A DNA stretch of 64,000 nt from Litchfieldella anticariensis FP35 = DSM 16096. GTDB taxonomy: Bacteria > Pseudomonadota > Gammaproteobacteria > Pseudomonadales > Halomonadaceae. The notes beneath the pieces were generated by a model. It was not told the origin of the DNA. It saw nothing but the letters and a program-made list of their open reading frames with translations, and searched no databases. The DNA lies in the NCBI RefSeq assembly GCF_000409775.1, contig NZ_KE332377.1, positions 1,088,073-1,152,072 of the forward strand. Reading direction: 5' to 3'. Positions 35,110 to 43,478 of this stretch are shown here, one piece after another (the first letter of the stretch is position 1; every line of letters starts with the position of its first letter). A program made the translations under genes and the position numbers.

Positions 35110-36651
35110 CTATTGGGAGTTAATCTTCAGGTCCTTGTGCAAGGCGGTGCGCTCATAAGCATGCACCTGGTAGTTCTCCACGTTCTTGGATACCGCCTCG
35201 CTGATGGTTTCGTGGATCAAGAACACATTCACCGCCTCTTCCTGCAAGCGTGCGGCAATTTCTCGATAAATGGCATTGCGAGCCTCGGGCTCCACCATGG
35301 CGCCGGCTTTTTCCAACTGTGCGTCCACCTGCGGATCACAGAAGCCGGCCAGGTTGTAGCCACCGTCACAACCGTAGTCCGCTTCCAGCGTGCCAATCGG
35401 ATCGGCGACATCGGTGAGGTAACCTCGCGACAGCAAGACCATGTCGAAATCGCCTGAGAGCAGCTGTGGCTCGATCGCGCCATATTCCGAGACCCGAATA
35501 TTCACTTTCATACCCAACTGCTGAAGCTGGAACTGTATGACTGCTGCAAGATCAGCCAGTACCGGTCGCTCCACATAAGCCAGCAACTCGAACTGAAGCT
35601 CGCTCGCCGGCACTCCCGACTCCGCCAGTAGCTGGCGGGCCCGTTCCAAGTCCTGGGGAATTACGGATGCATTCTCCGGCGCCCAGGGCGTGTTCGGTGA
35701 GAACTGCCCCACCGCCGGGTTCACTGAGCCTTCATAGACTGCCTCAGCGATACCCGTCACGTCGATGGCGCTCTGAATCGCTTGGCGAACCTTCATGTTG
35801 TCCAATGGTGCGACACGATTATTGAGGTAGAGCGTGGTGGTGCGCGGCGCCTCGATGGTCTTCACCTCCAGCGAACCCGAACGCTCCAATTGAGCTAGCG
35901 CCGACGCCGGTATCTGGCGAGCGATATGAATCTCGCCGGTTTCCACCATCACAGAGCGCACCTTCCCGTCAGGAATATAGCGCACCTCTGCTTCGGCCAA
36001 CTGTACCTCACCACCCCAATAGTCTTCGTTACGCTTGAGTTCCAGGCCTTGACGGGGAATCTCGCGAACGATCTCGAATGGGCCAGTGCAGTGTCCTACC
36101 GGGTTGATGCCGCCGTTGGCAAATGCTGCCGGCGACAGAATTCCAGTATTGGTGCTGGCCACGCGGTTAGGCACGAAAACGTCCGGAGACTTGGTGATGA
36201 CGCGAACGGCGCGCTCACCCGCCGGCTCCACAGACTCGATCACACCGGGATTGAATCCGCGCGGCGGAGAAGCCACATTCAGTACCCGGTTCAGCGCATC
36301 GCTGACCACTTGCGGCGTCAACGCAGTTCCATCATGAAATGACACCCCTTCGCGCAACTGGAACTCCCATTCTGTCGGCGACACCTGCTCCCACGACTCG
36401 GCCAGTGCCGGCTTTATCGAGGCGTCGTAGTCCATATACGTGAGTGACTCCAGGCATCCGGCCCGCGACAACACATAGGAATCGATGGTCTCCAGCGCCC
36501 ACCCCGAGGCCGGGGTGAACAGCTCACCGAAGACGACCTTTCCTCCAGAGGCGGCCAAGGCCGAAGCGGCCATAGGGCCGATCATGGCAGCGACCGCCAC
36601 CCCTCGAAGCAGGGAAGGAGCCGCCTTCAGGTAATTTTGAACATTCAACAT
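35110..36651 (-). CDS. Peptide-type ABC transporter substrate-binding protein 1
   Basis: A 513-residue periplasmic binding protein of the DppA/OppA/NikA class (SBP_bac_5). A Sec signal peptide covers about residues 1-34 (AAMIGPMAASALAAS). The conserved LAESWEQVSPTEWEFQLREGVSFHDG lies in domain I (split here into recognised parts SPTEWEFQLREGV and FHDG), and NNRVAPLDNMKVRQAI in the middle. It is the first gene of the operon. A relic of a second copy and a CueR-type promoter lie directly upstream. The substrate could be a peptide, a nickel or copper chelate, or another small compound. Confidence 0.9.
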   Translation of the reverse strand: MLNVQNYLKAAPSLLRGVAVAAMIGPMAASALAASGGKVVFGELFTPASGWALETIDSYVLSRAGCLESLTYMDYDASIKPALAESWEQVSPTEWEFQLREGVSFHDGTALTPQVVSDALNRVLNVASPPRGFNPGVIESVEPAGERAVRVITKSPDVFVPNRVASTNTGILSPAAFANGGINPVGHCTGPFEIVREIPRQGLELKRNEDYWGGEVQLAEAEVRYIPDGKVRSVMVETGEIHIARQIPASALAQLERSGSLEVKTIEAPRTTTLYLNNRVAPLDNMKVRQAIQSAIDVTGIAEAVYEGSVNPAVGQFSPNTPWAPENASVIPQDLERARQLLAESGVPASELQFELLAYVERPVLADLAAVIQFQLQQLGMKVNIRVSEYGAIEPQLLSGDFDMVLLSRGYLTDVADPIGTLEADYGCDGGYNLAGFCDPQVDAQLEKAGAMVEPEARNAIYREIAARLQEEAVNVFLIHETISEAVSKNVENYQVHAYERTALHKDLKINSQ

Positions 36652-36689
36652 TGTCTACCCCTCTAGCTTGTTATTGTGCAAAACGACAT

Positions 36690-36740
36690 GTAGCGAAGAA
36701 CCTCTCGCGGGGCATCCTGCCGCTCTTGTTCTTATTCTTT
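36690..36740 (-). repeat. Leader repeat, copy 1, upstream of binding protein 1
   Basis: The plus-strand text around CTCTCGCGGGGCATCCTGCC and the AT-rich stretch after it recur at 36855-36908. The repeat appears to be the 5' leader of the binding-protein gene, duplicated together with part of the gene. Confidence 0.6.
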
Positions 36741-36768
36741 TGGGTGTGCCGTGATGGCAGTGTTTAGA

Positions 36769-36799
36769 AACCTAGACCTTCCCATGCTGGGAAGGTCAA
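36769..36799 (-). promoter_or_regulatory. CueR-type promoter facing the ABC operon
   Basis: The perfect dyad GACCTTCCC-N5-GGGAAGGTC (36775-36797) equals the CueR operator of copA. On the minus strand it sits between TTGACC (36794-36799) and TAGGTT (36769-36774) with a 19-bp spacer. It therefore reads toward the binding-protein gene at 36651. The opposite orientation has poor -35 and -10 elements. Confidence 0.7.
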
Positions 36800-36807
36800 G
36801 AAACCAG

Positions 36808-36854
36808 ATCTGACACACCTTGATGTTGTCCAGCGGCGCGCGCTGGTGGTTCAT
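36808..36854 (-). pseudogene. Fragment of a second substrate-binding protein gene
   Basis: On the minus strand 36854-36808 reads MNHQRAPLDNIKVCQ, which matches the NNRVAPLDNMKVRQ segment in the middle of binding protein 1. It directly follows a second copy of the leader repeat, so the first two hundred or so codons have been deleted. It stops being alignable at the CueR-type promoter. Confidence 0.6.
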
Positions 36855-36908
36855 AAAGCAAAGGGTCTCTCGCAGAACATCCTGCCGGCTGTGTTGTTAT
36901 TTTTGCCA
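36855..36908 (-). repeat. Leader repeat, copy 2
   Basis: Includes CTCTCGCAGAACATCCTGCC and the following GT/T-rich stretch, similar to 36690-36740. Together with the gene fragment it shows a partial duplication of the binding-protein 5' region. Confidence 0.6.
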
Positions 36909-37018
36909 GATTAGTGGAAAGATAGATTGATTAAAGCATTTTGTTAACATTATTTTGTCTACAATCAGCAAATGTCTTCAATGCACAACCGTAGGCGCAA
37001 GTGAGGGAGGGGCACGAA

Positions 37019-38407
37019 ATGGGGAACAACTATCTACATGGGCTGGATCGGGCACACCTGGTACATCCGGTAGTCTCCTGGAGTTCGCACGAGCAACGAG
37101 GAGCCACGATTCTCGAATCCGGCAGTGGCGCCTACCTGCGCGATAGCGAGGGGCGTCAGTATCTCGACGGTTTTTCGGGACTGTGGTGTGTCAACATCGG
37201 TTACGGTCACGATAGTGTCGCCGAGGCAGCCACCCGGCAGATGCGACAACTGCCCTATGCCACCGGCTATTTCCACTATGCCAGCGAGCCATCCATCCGC
37301 TTCGCCGAGGCCATCGCACAGCGCACCCCGGGGGATCTCGACCATGTCTACTTCACCCTCGGTGGCTCGGACGCCGTCGACAGTGCCGTACGCTTCATCC
37401 GCTATTACCACAACGTCACCGGCGCCCCCCAGCGCAAGCACTTCATCGCCCTGGAACGGGGATACCACGGCTCGTCCAGCACCGGCTCGGGACTGACCGC
37501 CCTGCCGCTGTTCCATGATCATTTCGACGGTCCTTCAGCATTCCAGCACCACATTCCCTCTTACTACCCCTACCGCAACCCCGTTGGCCCAAGCGAGGAA
37601 GCCATCATCGCCGAATCCGTGAGAGCCCTGCGGGCAACTGTCGAGCGTCTGGGTGCGGAGAACGTGGCCGCCTTCTTCTGTGAACCCATCCAAGGCTCGG
37701 GAGGCATCATCGTCCCGCCGCGTGGCTGGCTGAAGGCGATGCACCAGGTATGCCGCGAGTACGGCATCCTGCTGGTGGTGGATGAAGTGATAACCGGCTT
37801 CGGCCGTACCGGCCCGCTCTTCGCCCTGGAAGACGAAGGCGTGGTCCCGGACCTGATGACCATGGCCAAGGGCCTGACGTCCGGCTATGCCCCACTGGGT
37901 GCCGTGGTGCTCAGCGAAAGGATTTACCGGGGCATCGCCGACAATGCTCCAGCGGGTAAGCCAGTGGGACACGGTTTCACCTATTCCGGTCATCCGGTGA
38001 GCTGTGCGGTAGGCCTGGAAGTGCTGAGACTCTACGAAGAAGGCGGCCTGCTGGCCAACGGTCAGCGGGTGGGCGCCTACTTCCAGCAGCGCCTGGGCGA
38101 GCTGGAAGAGCACCCATTGGTGGGCGAATCCCGGGGCCGGGGGCTGCTGGGTGCCGTGGAACTGGTCACCGACAAGGCGCGCAAGACCAAATTCGACTCG
38201 TCTCTACGACTGCCTGATCGGCTCCTCACCCTGGGCCGGGAGCGCGGACTGATCTTCCGGGCCTTCGCCGACGACATCCTGGGCTTCGCGCCACCGCTGT
38301 GCTGCTCCTGCGAGGATATCGACCTGCTCATCGAGCGCCTGTCCTCGACCCTCGATGCCGCCTTGGACGAACCGGATATCCACGCCGCTCTCCGCCATCG
38401 CCTTTGA
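37019..38407 (+). CDS. Class III aminotransferase (omega-amino acid / polyamine type)
   Basis: A 462-residue PLP-dependent class III aminotransferase. SGLWCVNIGYGH lies near the start, then YFTLGGSDAVDSAVR, the PLP-ring Asp in VVDEVITGFGRTG, and the Schiff-base Lys in MTMAKGLTSGYAPLGA. It resembles putrescine or beta-alanine:pyruvate aminotransferases (SpuC-like). Substrate is not certain. GGGAGGGG precedes the ATG at 37019. The gene lies between two CueR-type boxes: one upstream pointing away, one downstream driving copA. Confidence 0.85.
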   Translation: MGNNYLHGLDRAHLVHPVVSWSSHEQRGATILESGSGAYLRDSEGRQYLDGFSGLWCVNIGYGHDSVAEAATRQMRQLPYATGYFHYASEPSIRFAEAIAQRTPGDLDHVYFTLGGSDAVDSAVRFIRYYHNVTGAPQRKHFIALERGYHGSSSTGSGLTALPLFHDHFDGPSAFQHHIPSYYPYRNPVGPSEEAIIAESVRALRATVERLGAENVAAFFCEPIQGSGGIIVPPRGWLKAMHQVCREYGILLVVDEVITGFGRTGPLFALEDEGVVPDLMTMAKGLTSGYAPLGAVVLSERIYRGIADNAPAGKPVGHGFTYSGHPVSCAVGLEVLRLYEEGGLLANGQRVGAYFQQRLGELEEHPLVGESRGRGLLGAVELVTDKARKTKFDSSLRLPDRLLTLGRERGLIFRAFADDILGFAPPLCCSCEDIDLLIERLSSTLDAALDEPDIHAALRHRL

Positions 38408-38429
38408 TAAGAAACAGGCACCTGGCCCC

Positions 38430-38460
38430 TTGACCTTCCCATCATGGGAAGGTCTAAGCT
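38430..38460 (+). promoter_or_regulatory. CueR-dependent promoter of copA
   Basis: TTGACC (38430-38435), a 19-bp spacer containing the dyad CCTTCCCATCATGGGAAGG, and TAAGCT (38455-38460). It starts 22 bp after the aminotransferase stop and ends 41 bp before the copA ATG. Best match to the CueR consensus in the window. Confidence 0.92.
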
Positions 38461-38501
38461 CCTGAACATTGCAATCGCGGCACACCAGAGGAGCCTGGAC
38501 C

Positions 38502-41066
38502 ATGCCAACCGACGAGATAAGCAAGTTGGAATCGACCAAGGGGCATGCCCCTGCCAGCGGTAACTCATATTCGCTGGGAATCGAGGGCATGAGCTGCGCC
38601 TCGTGCGTGGGCCGGGTCGAGAAAGCGATTCGCGGTGTGGCAGGGGTCACCGATGCCTCCGTCAACCTGGCCACCCAACGGGCACAGATAGTGTTTGCCA
38701 CGGGCCAGGAGGATGTCACCAGTGTGGTGCAGGCGGTGGAGACCGCCGGCTACCCTGCCGTCACCGATACCATCGAGCTGACGGTCAAGGGCATGAGTTG
38801 CGCCTCCTGCGTGGGCCGCGTGGAACGCAAGCTTGCCAGTGTGCCCGGAGTGCTCGACGCCAACGTCAACCTCGCCACCGCGACGGCAACCGTGAAAGTG
38901 GCGGCCGAGGCCGTGACCGCGCCACGTCTGATCGAGGCGGTGAAAGCCGCAGGTTATGAAGCCGAGGCCGCCAGCGACGCACCGGATCGCAGTGACCGCG
39001 AGCGCGAAGCCCGCGAACAGGAAATCGCCGGGCTGAAGCGCGCCGTCACCATCGCCGGCATCTTCACCCTGCCCCTCTTCGTGCTGGACATGGGCTCGCA
39101 TTTCATTCCTGGCCTCCATCACTGGCTGCAAATGAGCGTCGGGCAACAGAACCTGTTCTACCTGTTCTTCGCCCTGGCCTCGATAGTGCAATTCGGCCCC
39201 GGACTGCGTTTCTACCAGAAAGGCTGGCCCGCGCTGATGCGTGGCGGACCGGACATGAACTCATTGGTCATGTTGGGTACCACTGCCGCCTGGGGCTATT
39301 CGGTGGTCGCCACCTTCGCGCCCCAAGTACTACCGGCTGGCACGGTGAACGTCTACTTCGAAGCCTCGGCCGTGATCATCACGCTGATCCTCGTCGGCCG
39401 CTATTTCGAAGCGATTGCCAAAGGCCGCACCAGCGAGGCCATCAAGGCGCTGATGCAGCTTCAGGCCAAGACCGCCCGCGTGGTCCGCGATGGTCAGGAA
39501 ATGGAAATTGGCATCGATGAAGTGCGCCAAGGGGACATCGTGCTGGTCCGTCCCGGTGACAAGATTCCCGTGGACGGCACGGTCGTCGAAGGCAGTTCTT
39601 TCGTCGACGAATCCATGATCACCGGCGAACCCGTGCCGGTACGTAAGGAAACCGGTGCGGAAGTGGTGGGCGGCACCATCAACAAGGTGGGTAGCTTCAC
39701 CTTCCGGGCCACCAAGATCGGTGCCGATACCCTGCTTGCCCAGATCGTACGCATGGTCGAACAGGCACAAGGTTCGAAGCTGCCCATCCAGGCCATGGTG
39801 GACAAGGTCACCAACTACTTCGTGCCTGCGGTGATCGCCGCAGCCCTGGTCACGGTGGGCGTCTGGCTGATCTTCGGCCCTGCGCCAGCCCTGACCTTCG
39901 CCTTGGTCAACGGCGTGGCGGTTCTGATCATTGCCTGCCCGTGCGCCATGGGCCTGGCCACGCCCACCTCGATCATGGTGGGTACCGGCAAGGCCGCAAA
40001 GATGGGTGTGCTGTTCCGCAAGGGCGAAGCCTTGCAATCACTGCGGGATACCAAGGTGATCGCGCTGGACAAGACCGGCACCCTGACCAAGGGTCGGCCC
40101 GAACTCACCGATCTGGTCGTGGCCAAGGGCTTCAACGAAGCGGAAACCCTGCACCTGGTGGCGTCCGTGGAGCGCCAGTCGGAGCACCCCATCGCCGAGG
40201 CCATCATCAACGCAGCCAAGGCGCGCGGTATGGAGCCAACCGCAGTCCAGAGCTTCGAGGCCATCCCCGGCTTCGGTGTCACGGCACAGGTGGATGAGCA
40301 TCGCGTGGAAGTCGGTGCCGACCGCTACATGCGCAAGTTGGGCCTGGACGTAGAGGTATTCGCCAAGACCGCACATCGCCTCTCCGACGAAGGCAAGTCA
40401 CCGCTCTATGCCGCCATCGATGGCCAGCTGGCCGCCATCATTGCCGTTGCCGATCCGATCAAGGAGTCCACGCCTGCGGCCATTCGTGCCCTGCACGAGG
40501 AAGGTCTGCAGGTCGCGATGATCACCGGCGACAACCAGCGTACTGCCAAGGCCATCGCCCGCCGTCTGGGAATCGACAAGGTCGTGGCCGAAGTACTGCC
40601 CGACGGTAAGGTGGATGCGGTGAAAAGCCTCCAGAGTGAAGGCGACCGAGTGGCCTTCGTGGGCGACGGCATCAACGACGCCCCTGCCCTGGCGCAGGCC
40701 GACGTGGGCATCGCCATCGGTACCGGCACCGACATTGCCATCGAATCCGCCGAAGTGGTGTTGATGTCCGGCGACCTACGCAATGTGCCCAACGCCATCA
40801 TGCTGTCGCGGGCCACCATTCGAAACATCAAGCAGAACCTGTTCTGGGCCTTTGCCTACAACACCGTGCTAATCCCAGTGGCCGCCGGCGCACTGTTCCC
40901 CGCCTTCGGGATCCTGCTCTCGCCGATCTTCGCCGCCGTGGCCATGGCCGCCTCGAGCATCTGCGTGCTCACCAATGCCCTGCGCCTCAAGGGCTTCCAA
41001 CCGCCAATCGCGATCGAAGCGGATGAGATCGCAGCAGCGGGCCGCCAAGTCTCCCAAACCGCCTGA
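38502..41066 (+). CDS. copA: Cu(I)-translocating P-type ATPase
   Basis: An 854-residue P1B-1 ATPase that exports monovalent copper from the cytoplasm. Two N-terminal HMA domains each have [12 protein letters not shown] (about residues 28-39 and 97-108). The membrane metal site is CPC in [13 protein letters not shown], the phosphorylated Asp is in [11 protein letters not shown], the HP motif is in SEHPIAEA, and the hinge is [16 protein letters not shown]. The start at 38502 has AGAGGAG upstream. It is driven by the CueR box and followed 52 bp later by a ferredoxin-reductase gene. Confidence 0.97.
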   Translation: MPTDEISKLESTKGHAPASGNSYSLGIEGMSCASCVGRVEKAIRGVAGVTDASVNLATQRAQIVFATGQEDVTSVVQAVETAGYPAVTDTIELTVKGMSCASCVGRVERKLASVPGVLDANVNLATATATVKVAAEAVTAPRLIEAVKAAGYEAEAASDAPDRSDREREAREQEIAGLKRAVTIAGIFTLPLFVLDMGSHFIPGLHHWLQMSVGQQNLFYLFFALASIVQFGPGLRFYQKGWPALMRGGPDMNSLVMLGTTAAWGYSVVATFAPQVLPAGTVNVYFEASAVIITLILVGRYFEAIAKGRTSEAIKALMQLQAKTARVVRDGQEMEIGIDEVRQGDIVLVRPGDKIPVDGTVVEGSSFVDESMITGEPVPVRKETGAEVVGGTINKVGSFTFRATKIGADTLLAQIVRMVEQAQGSKLPIQAMVDKVTNYFVPAVIAAALVTVGVWLIFGPAPALTFALVNGVAVLIIACPCAMGLATPTSIMVGTGKAAKMGVLFRKGEALQSLRDTKVIALDKTGTLTKGRPELTDLVVAKGFNEAETLHLVASVERQSEHPIAEAIINAAKARGMEPTAVQSFEAIPGFGVTAQVDEHRVEVGADRYMRKLGLDVEVFAKTAHRLSDEGKSPLYAAIDGQLAAIIAVADPIKESTPAAIRALHEEGLQVAMITGDNQRTAKAIARRLGIDKVVAEVLPDGKVDAVKSLQSEGDRVAFVGDGINDAPALAQADVGIAIGTGTDIAIESAEVVLMSGDLRNVPNAIMLSRATIRNIKQNLFWAFAYNTVLIPVAAGALFPAFGILLSPIFAAVAMAASSICVLTNALRLKGFQPPIAIEADEIAAAGRQVSQTA

Positions 41067-41118
41067 ATGACAACGCGCCCCCAGCGGGAGGCGCACAAAC
41101 GACGTTCGGAGAACAACA

Positions 41119-42210
41119 ATGAGTCACGACGTTCAGATCACCACAGCAGGCAAGACCGTCACCGTGAAGGACGGTGATACCATCCTCGATGCCGCCATGA
41201 TGGCAGGTATCAGCTACCCCCATAGCTGCCGCGCCGGTCGTTGCGGCGCGTGCAAGTCGCGGCTGGTGGAAGGTGAAGTCGAGTTGCTCCCCCACACACG
41301 CTTCTCCCTGACCGACGAGGAGCGTGACGCCGGGCTGGTGCTTGCCTGCCGCGCCATGCCGCACAGCGACTGCACCATTTCCTGGTTGCGCGATGACGAA
41401 GCGCTCGCCACTGCTCACCCAGTGCGTAAAGTAAGCTGCACTGTTGTGGAGCTCGATGAGCTCACCCACGACATCAAACAGGTCCGACTACGCGTGGAAA
41501 ACGGTGAGCCTTTCTCCTTCACGGCCGGCCAATATGCCCAGGTGACCTTTCCGGGATGCCCGAGCCGCGAGTACTCCATGGCCAACCATCCGGACGACCC
41601 CATCATCGAGTTCCACGTGCGTCATGTACCGGGCGGTACCACCAGTGCGCATGTAGCCCACGAGTTGGCGGTGGGAGACACGGTGGAAGTGGAAGGACCG
41701 TTTGGCACCTCGTATCTGCGCGAACGTCATGCCGGCCCCATCGTGGCGGTGGCTGGCGGTTCCGGCCTGGCACCAGTGAAATCCATCCTCGAAGCAGCGC
41801 TTGCTGCCGGCATGCGCCAGCCCATCCACCTGTACTTCGGCGCCCGCGACGAGCGCGATGTTTACCTGGAGCCCCGTCTCCAACGCCTCGTCGAGCGCCA
41901 CGACAACCTGCAGACCCATATCGTGCTTTCCGAGCCCAATGGCCCCACCGAGCGCAAAACCGGCCTGGTCACCGAGGTCATGGCCGCCAACTGGGACAAG
42001 GTGACCGGCTGCCGAGCCTACCTGGCCGGCCCGCCACCCATGGTGGAAGCGGCCACCGAACTGCTGTTGGCGCGTGGTGTGCCGGTGGACAACATCCACG
42101 CGGACGCCTTCTACACCTCGGCCGACCGCGACGCCATGGAAACGGAAGCCCCAGCGCCCCAAAGCAATGTCGAGAAAAGCTGCTCGTGCTGCCACACGGC
42201 TTCCTCGTAA
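41119..42210 (+). CDS. [2Fe-2S] ferredoxin-NAD(P)H reductase fusion with Cys-rich tail
   Basis: A 363-residue electron-transfer protein. The N-terminal plant-type ferredoxin domain has CRAGRCGAC and LACRA cluster Cys (about residues 37-80). An FAD-binding reductase domain follows with CPSREYSMANHP, and an NAD(P) domain with GGSGLAPVKSILEAAL and LAGPPPMVEA. The architecture matches reductase components of oxygenases and CDP-6-deoxy-glucoseen reductases. The tail ends in SCSCCHTASS, an unusual Cys cluster that could bind copper. Position right after copA suggests copper control, and a role in cluster repair or copper reduction is conceivable but unproven. Confidence 0.85.
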   Translation: MSHDVQITTAGKTVTVKDGDTILDAAMMAGISYPHSCRAGRCGACKSRLVEGEVELLPHTRFSLTDEERDAGLVLACRAMPHSDCTISWLRDDEALATAHPVRKVSCTVVELDELTHDIKQVRLRVENGEPFSFTAGQYAQVTFPGCPSREYSMANHPDDPIIEFHVRHVPGGTTSAHVAHELAVGDTVEVEGPFGTSYLRERHAGPIVAVAGGSGLAPVKSILEAALAAGMRQPIHLYFGARDERDVYLEPRLQRLVERHDNLQTHIVLSEPNGPTERKTGLVTEVMAANWDKVTGCRAYLAGPPPMVEAATELLLARGVPVDNIHADAFYTSADRDAMETEAPAPQSNVEKSCSCCHTASS

Positions 42211-42241
42211 CGCCACTACCACGGCGACCTCAGAACCAGGT

Positions 42242-42269
42242 AAGCCATGGGGCGTTGCCCCCATGGCTT
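42242..42269 (+). terminator. Hairpin after the copper operon
   Basis: An 11-bp perfect stem, AAGCCATGGGG / CCCCATGGCTT, with a short loop. The tail is C-rich rather than T-rich, so it may stabilise the mRNA end or act with Rho. Confidence 0.6.
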
Positions 42270-42409
42270 GCCCCCACCCCCTTTGGCATCACCCGCGTGT
42301 CTTATTGACACCCCACGTGGCCAGCCAGCTATCCCCCCACGCCCTGGCCCGCTCCTGGCGAGTCTCGGAAGCACTGAAGCTCGTCATCGTCGACTTGAAC
42401 GAATATTTG

Positions 42410-42502
42410 ATGGTGAAAACTTCCAGCCAATATGACTCGCCGTGGGTTGTGCCAGAAATGGCCATCAATACGGAGTTTTATGCTTTCACCACCACCGATT
42501 AG
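42410..42502 (+). CDS. Possible 30-residue peptide, unrecognised
   Basis: In a 385-bp gap without other genes a small frame encodes 30 residues that include SPWVVPEMAINTEFYAF. It has no clear ribosome binding site. The Trp-x-x-Pro start loosely recalls PqqA-type precursor peptides, but the Glu/Tyr spacing is wrong and no radical SAM gene is near. The frame stays open some distance upstream. It may be non-coding or a remnant. Confidence 0.15.
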   Translation: MVKTSSQYDSPWVVPEMAINTEFYAFTTTD

Positions 42503-42595
42503 GCATCATCTGCCCAGCCTTGGATGATCTAATCACCCCATTGCGAAGTGTCATAACCACCCAGCAGCCCCATCACCTTATATAAGGATAATAAA

Positions 42596-43267
42596 ATGAG
42601 CGTATTTAGACCCAAATACATCACCTTCGACTGCTACGGCACCCTGACCAATTTCCAATTGGGCAAGATGACGCGCGAGATCTTCGCCGACAGGATTCCC
42701 GAACCCGAACGCATGGATCGCTTCGTAAGCGACTTCAGCGCCTATCGCTATGACGAAGTGCTTGGTGACTGGAAGCCCTATGCCGAGGTCCTCAAGTCGG
42801 CCCTCGAGCGTACCTGCAAGCGCTGGGGTATCGAATACGACGACGCCGAAGGCCAGAGCTATTACGACGCCGTGCCGAGCTGGGGACCGCACCCCGACGT
42901 CATCGAGGGCTTGTCGAAAATTGCCGGCAAGATTCCTTTGGTCATCTATTCCAACGCCATGAACGAGCAGATCGACTCCAACGTGGCCAAGCTCGAGGTG
43001 CCGTTCCACAAGGTCTTCACCGCCGAAACCTTCAAGGCCTACAAGCCGCGCCTGGCAGCCTTCGAGGCCATGATAGACACCCTCGGCTGCGCCCCCGAGG
43101 AACTGTTGCACGTCTCCTCGAGCTTCCGCTACGACCTGATTCCGGCACATTTAATGGGCATCAAGAACAAGGCGTTCGTGGCCCGCAATCATGAACCCTA
43201 CTGTCAGGGCTACGGTGCCACCGAGATTCGCGACATTCGCGAGTTGCCGGCCTTGGTCGGACTCTGA
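42596..43267 (+). CDS. HAD superfamily protein annotated as haloacid dehalogenase type II (copy 2)
   Basis: A 223-residue paralog of the 20680 protein, with FDCYGTLTNF (motif I), IYSNAMNEQ, AYKPRLAAFE and SSSFRYDLIPAHLMG. As in copy 1, the SSN of dehalogenases reads SSS. AAGGA lies just before the ATG. It is followed after 211 bp by the second peptide-type binding-protein gene and may be in that operon. Both copies sit in amine/peptide catabolic settings, so a shared non-dehalogenase role is likely. Confidence 0.82.
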   Translation: MSVFRPKYITFDCYGTLTNFQLGKMTREIFADRIPEPERMDRFVSDFSAYRYDEVLGDWKPYAEVLKSALERTCKRWGIEYDDAEGQSYYDAVPSWGPHPDVIEGLSKIAGKIPLVIYSNAMNEQIDSNVAKLEVPFHKVFTAETFKAYKPRLAAFEAMIDTLGCAPEELLHVSSSFRYDLIPAHLMGIKNKAFVARNHEPYCQGYGATEIRDIRELPALVGL

Positions 43268-43478
43268 GCCTGGAAATATTGCCCGGGCCAGTACGACTCA
43301 ACGGCAATGCCTCGAACAACGACAACGAGAGGGAAGAATAGCTCCGCGGTTTCAGGAGTATTGGCATTGAGGACATGCCCCGGAGCAGGGATTGCCCGGC
43401 AAGAATAATTACCTAGCACGCGGTTAGATTTACCAGCCCACAAGAAATGCAAACATCTGCTAGCGAGAGGAAAACGTC

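Noticed and set aside
42410-42502. PqqA-like redox cofactor precursor peptide
   Set aside because: The Glu and Tyr spacing does not fit PqqA, and no PqqE or other radical SAM gene is nearby.
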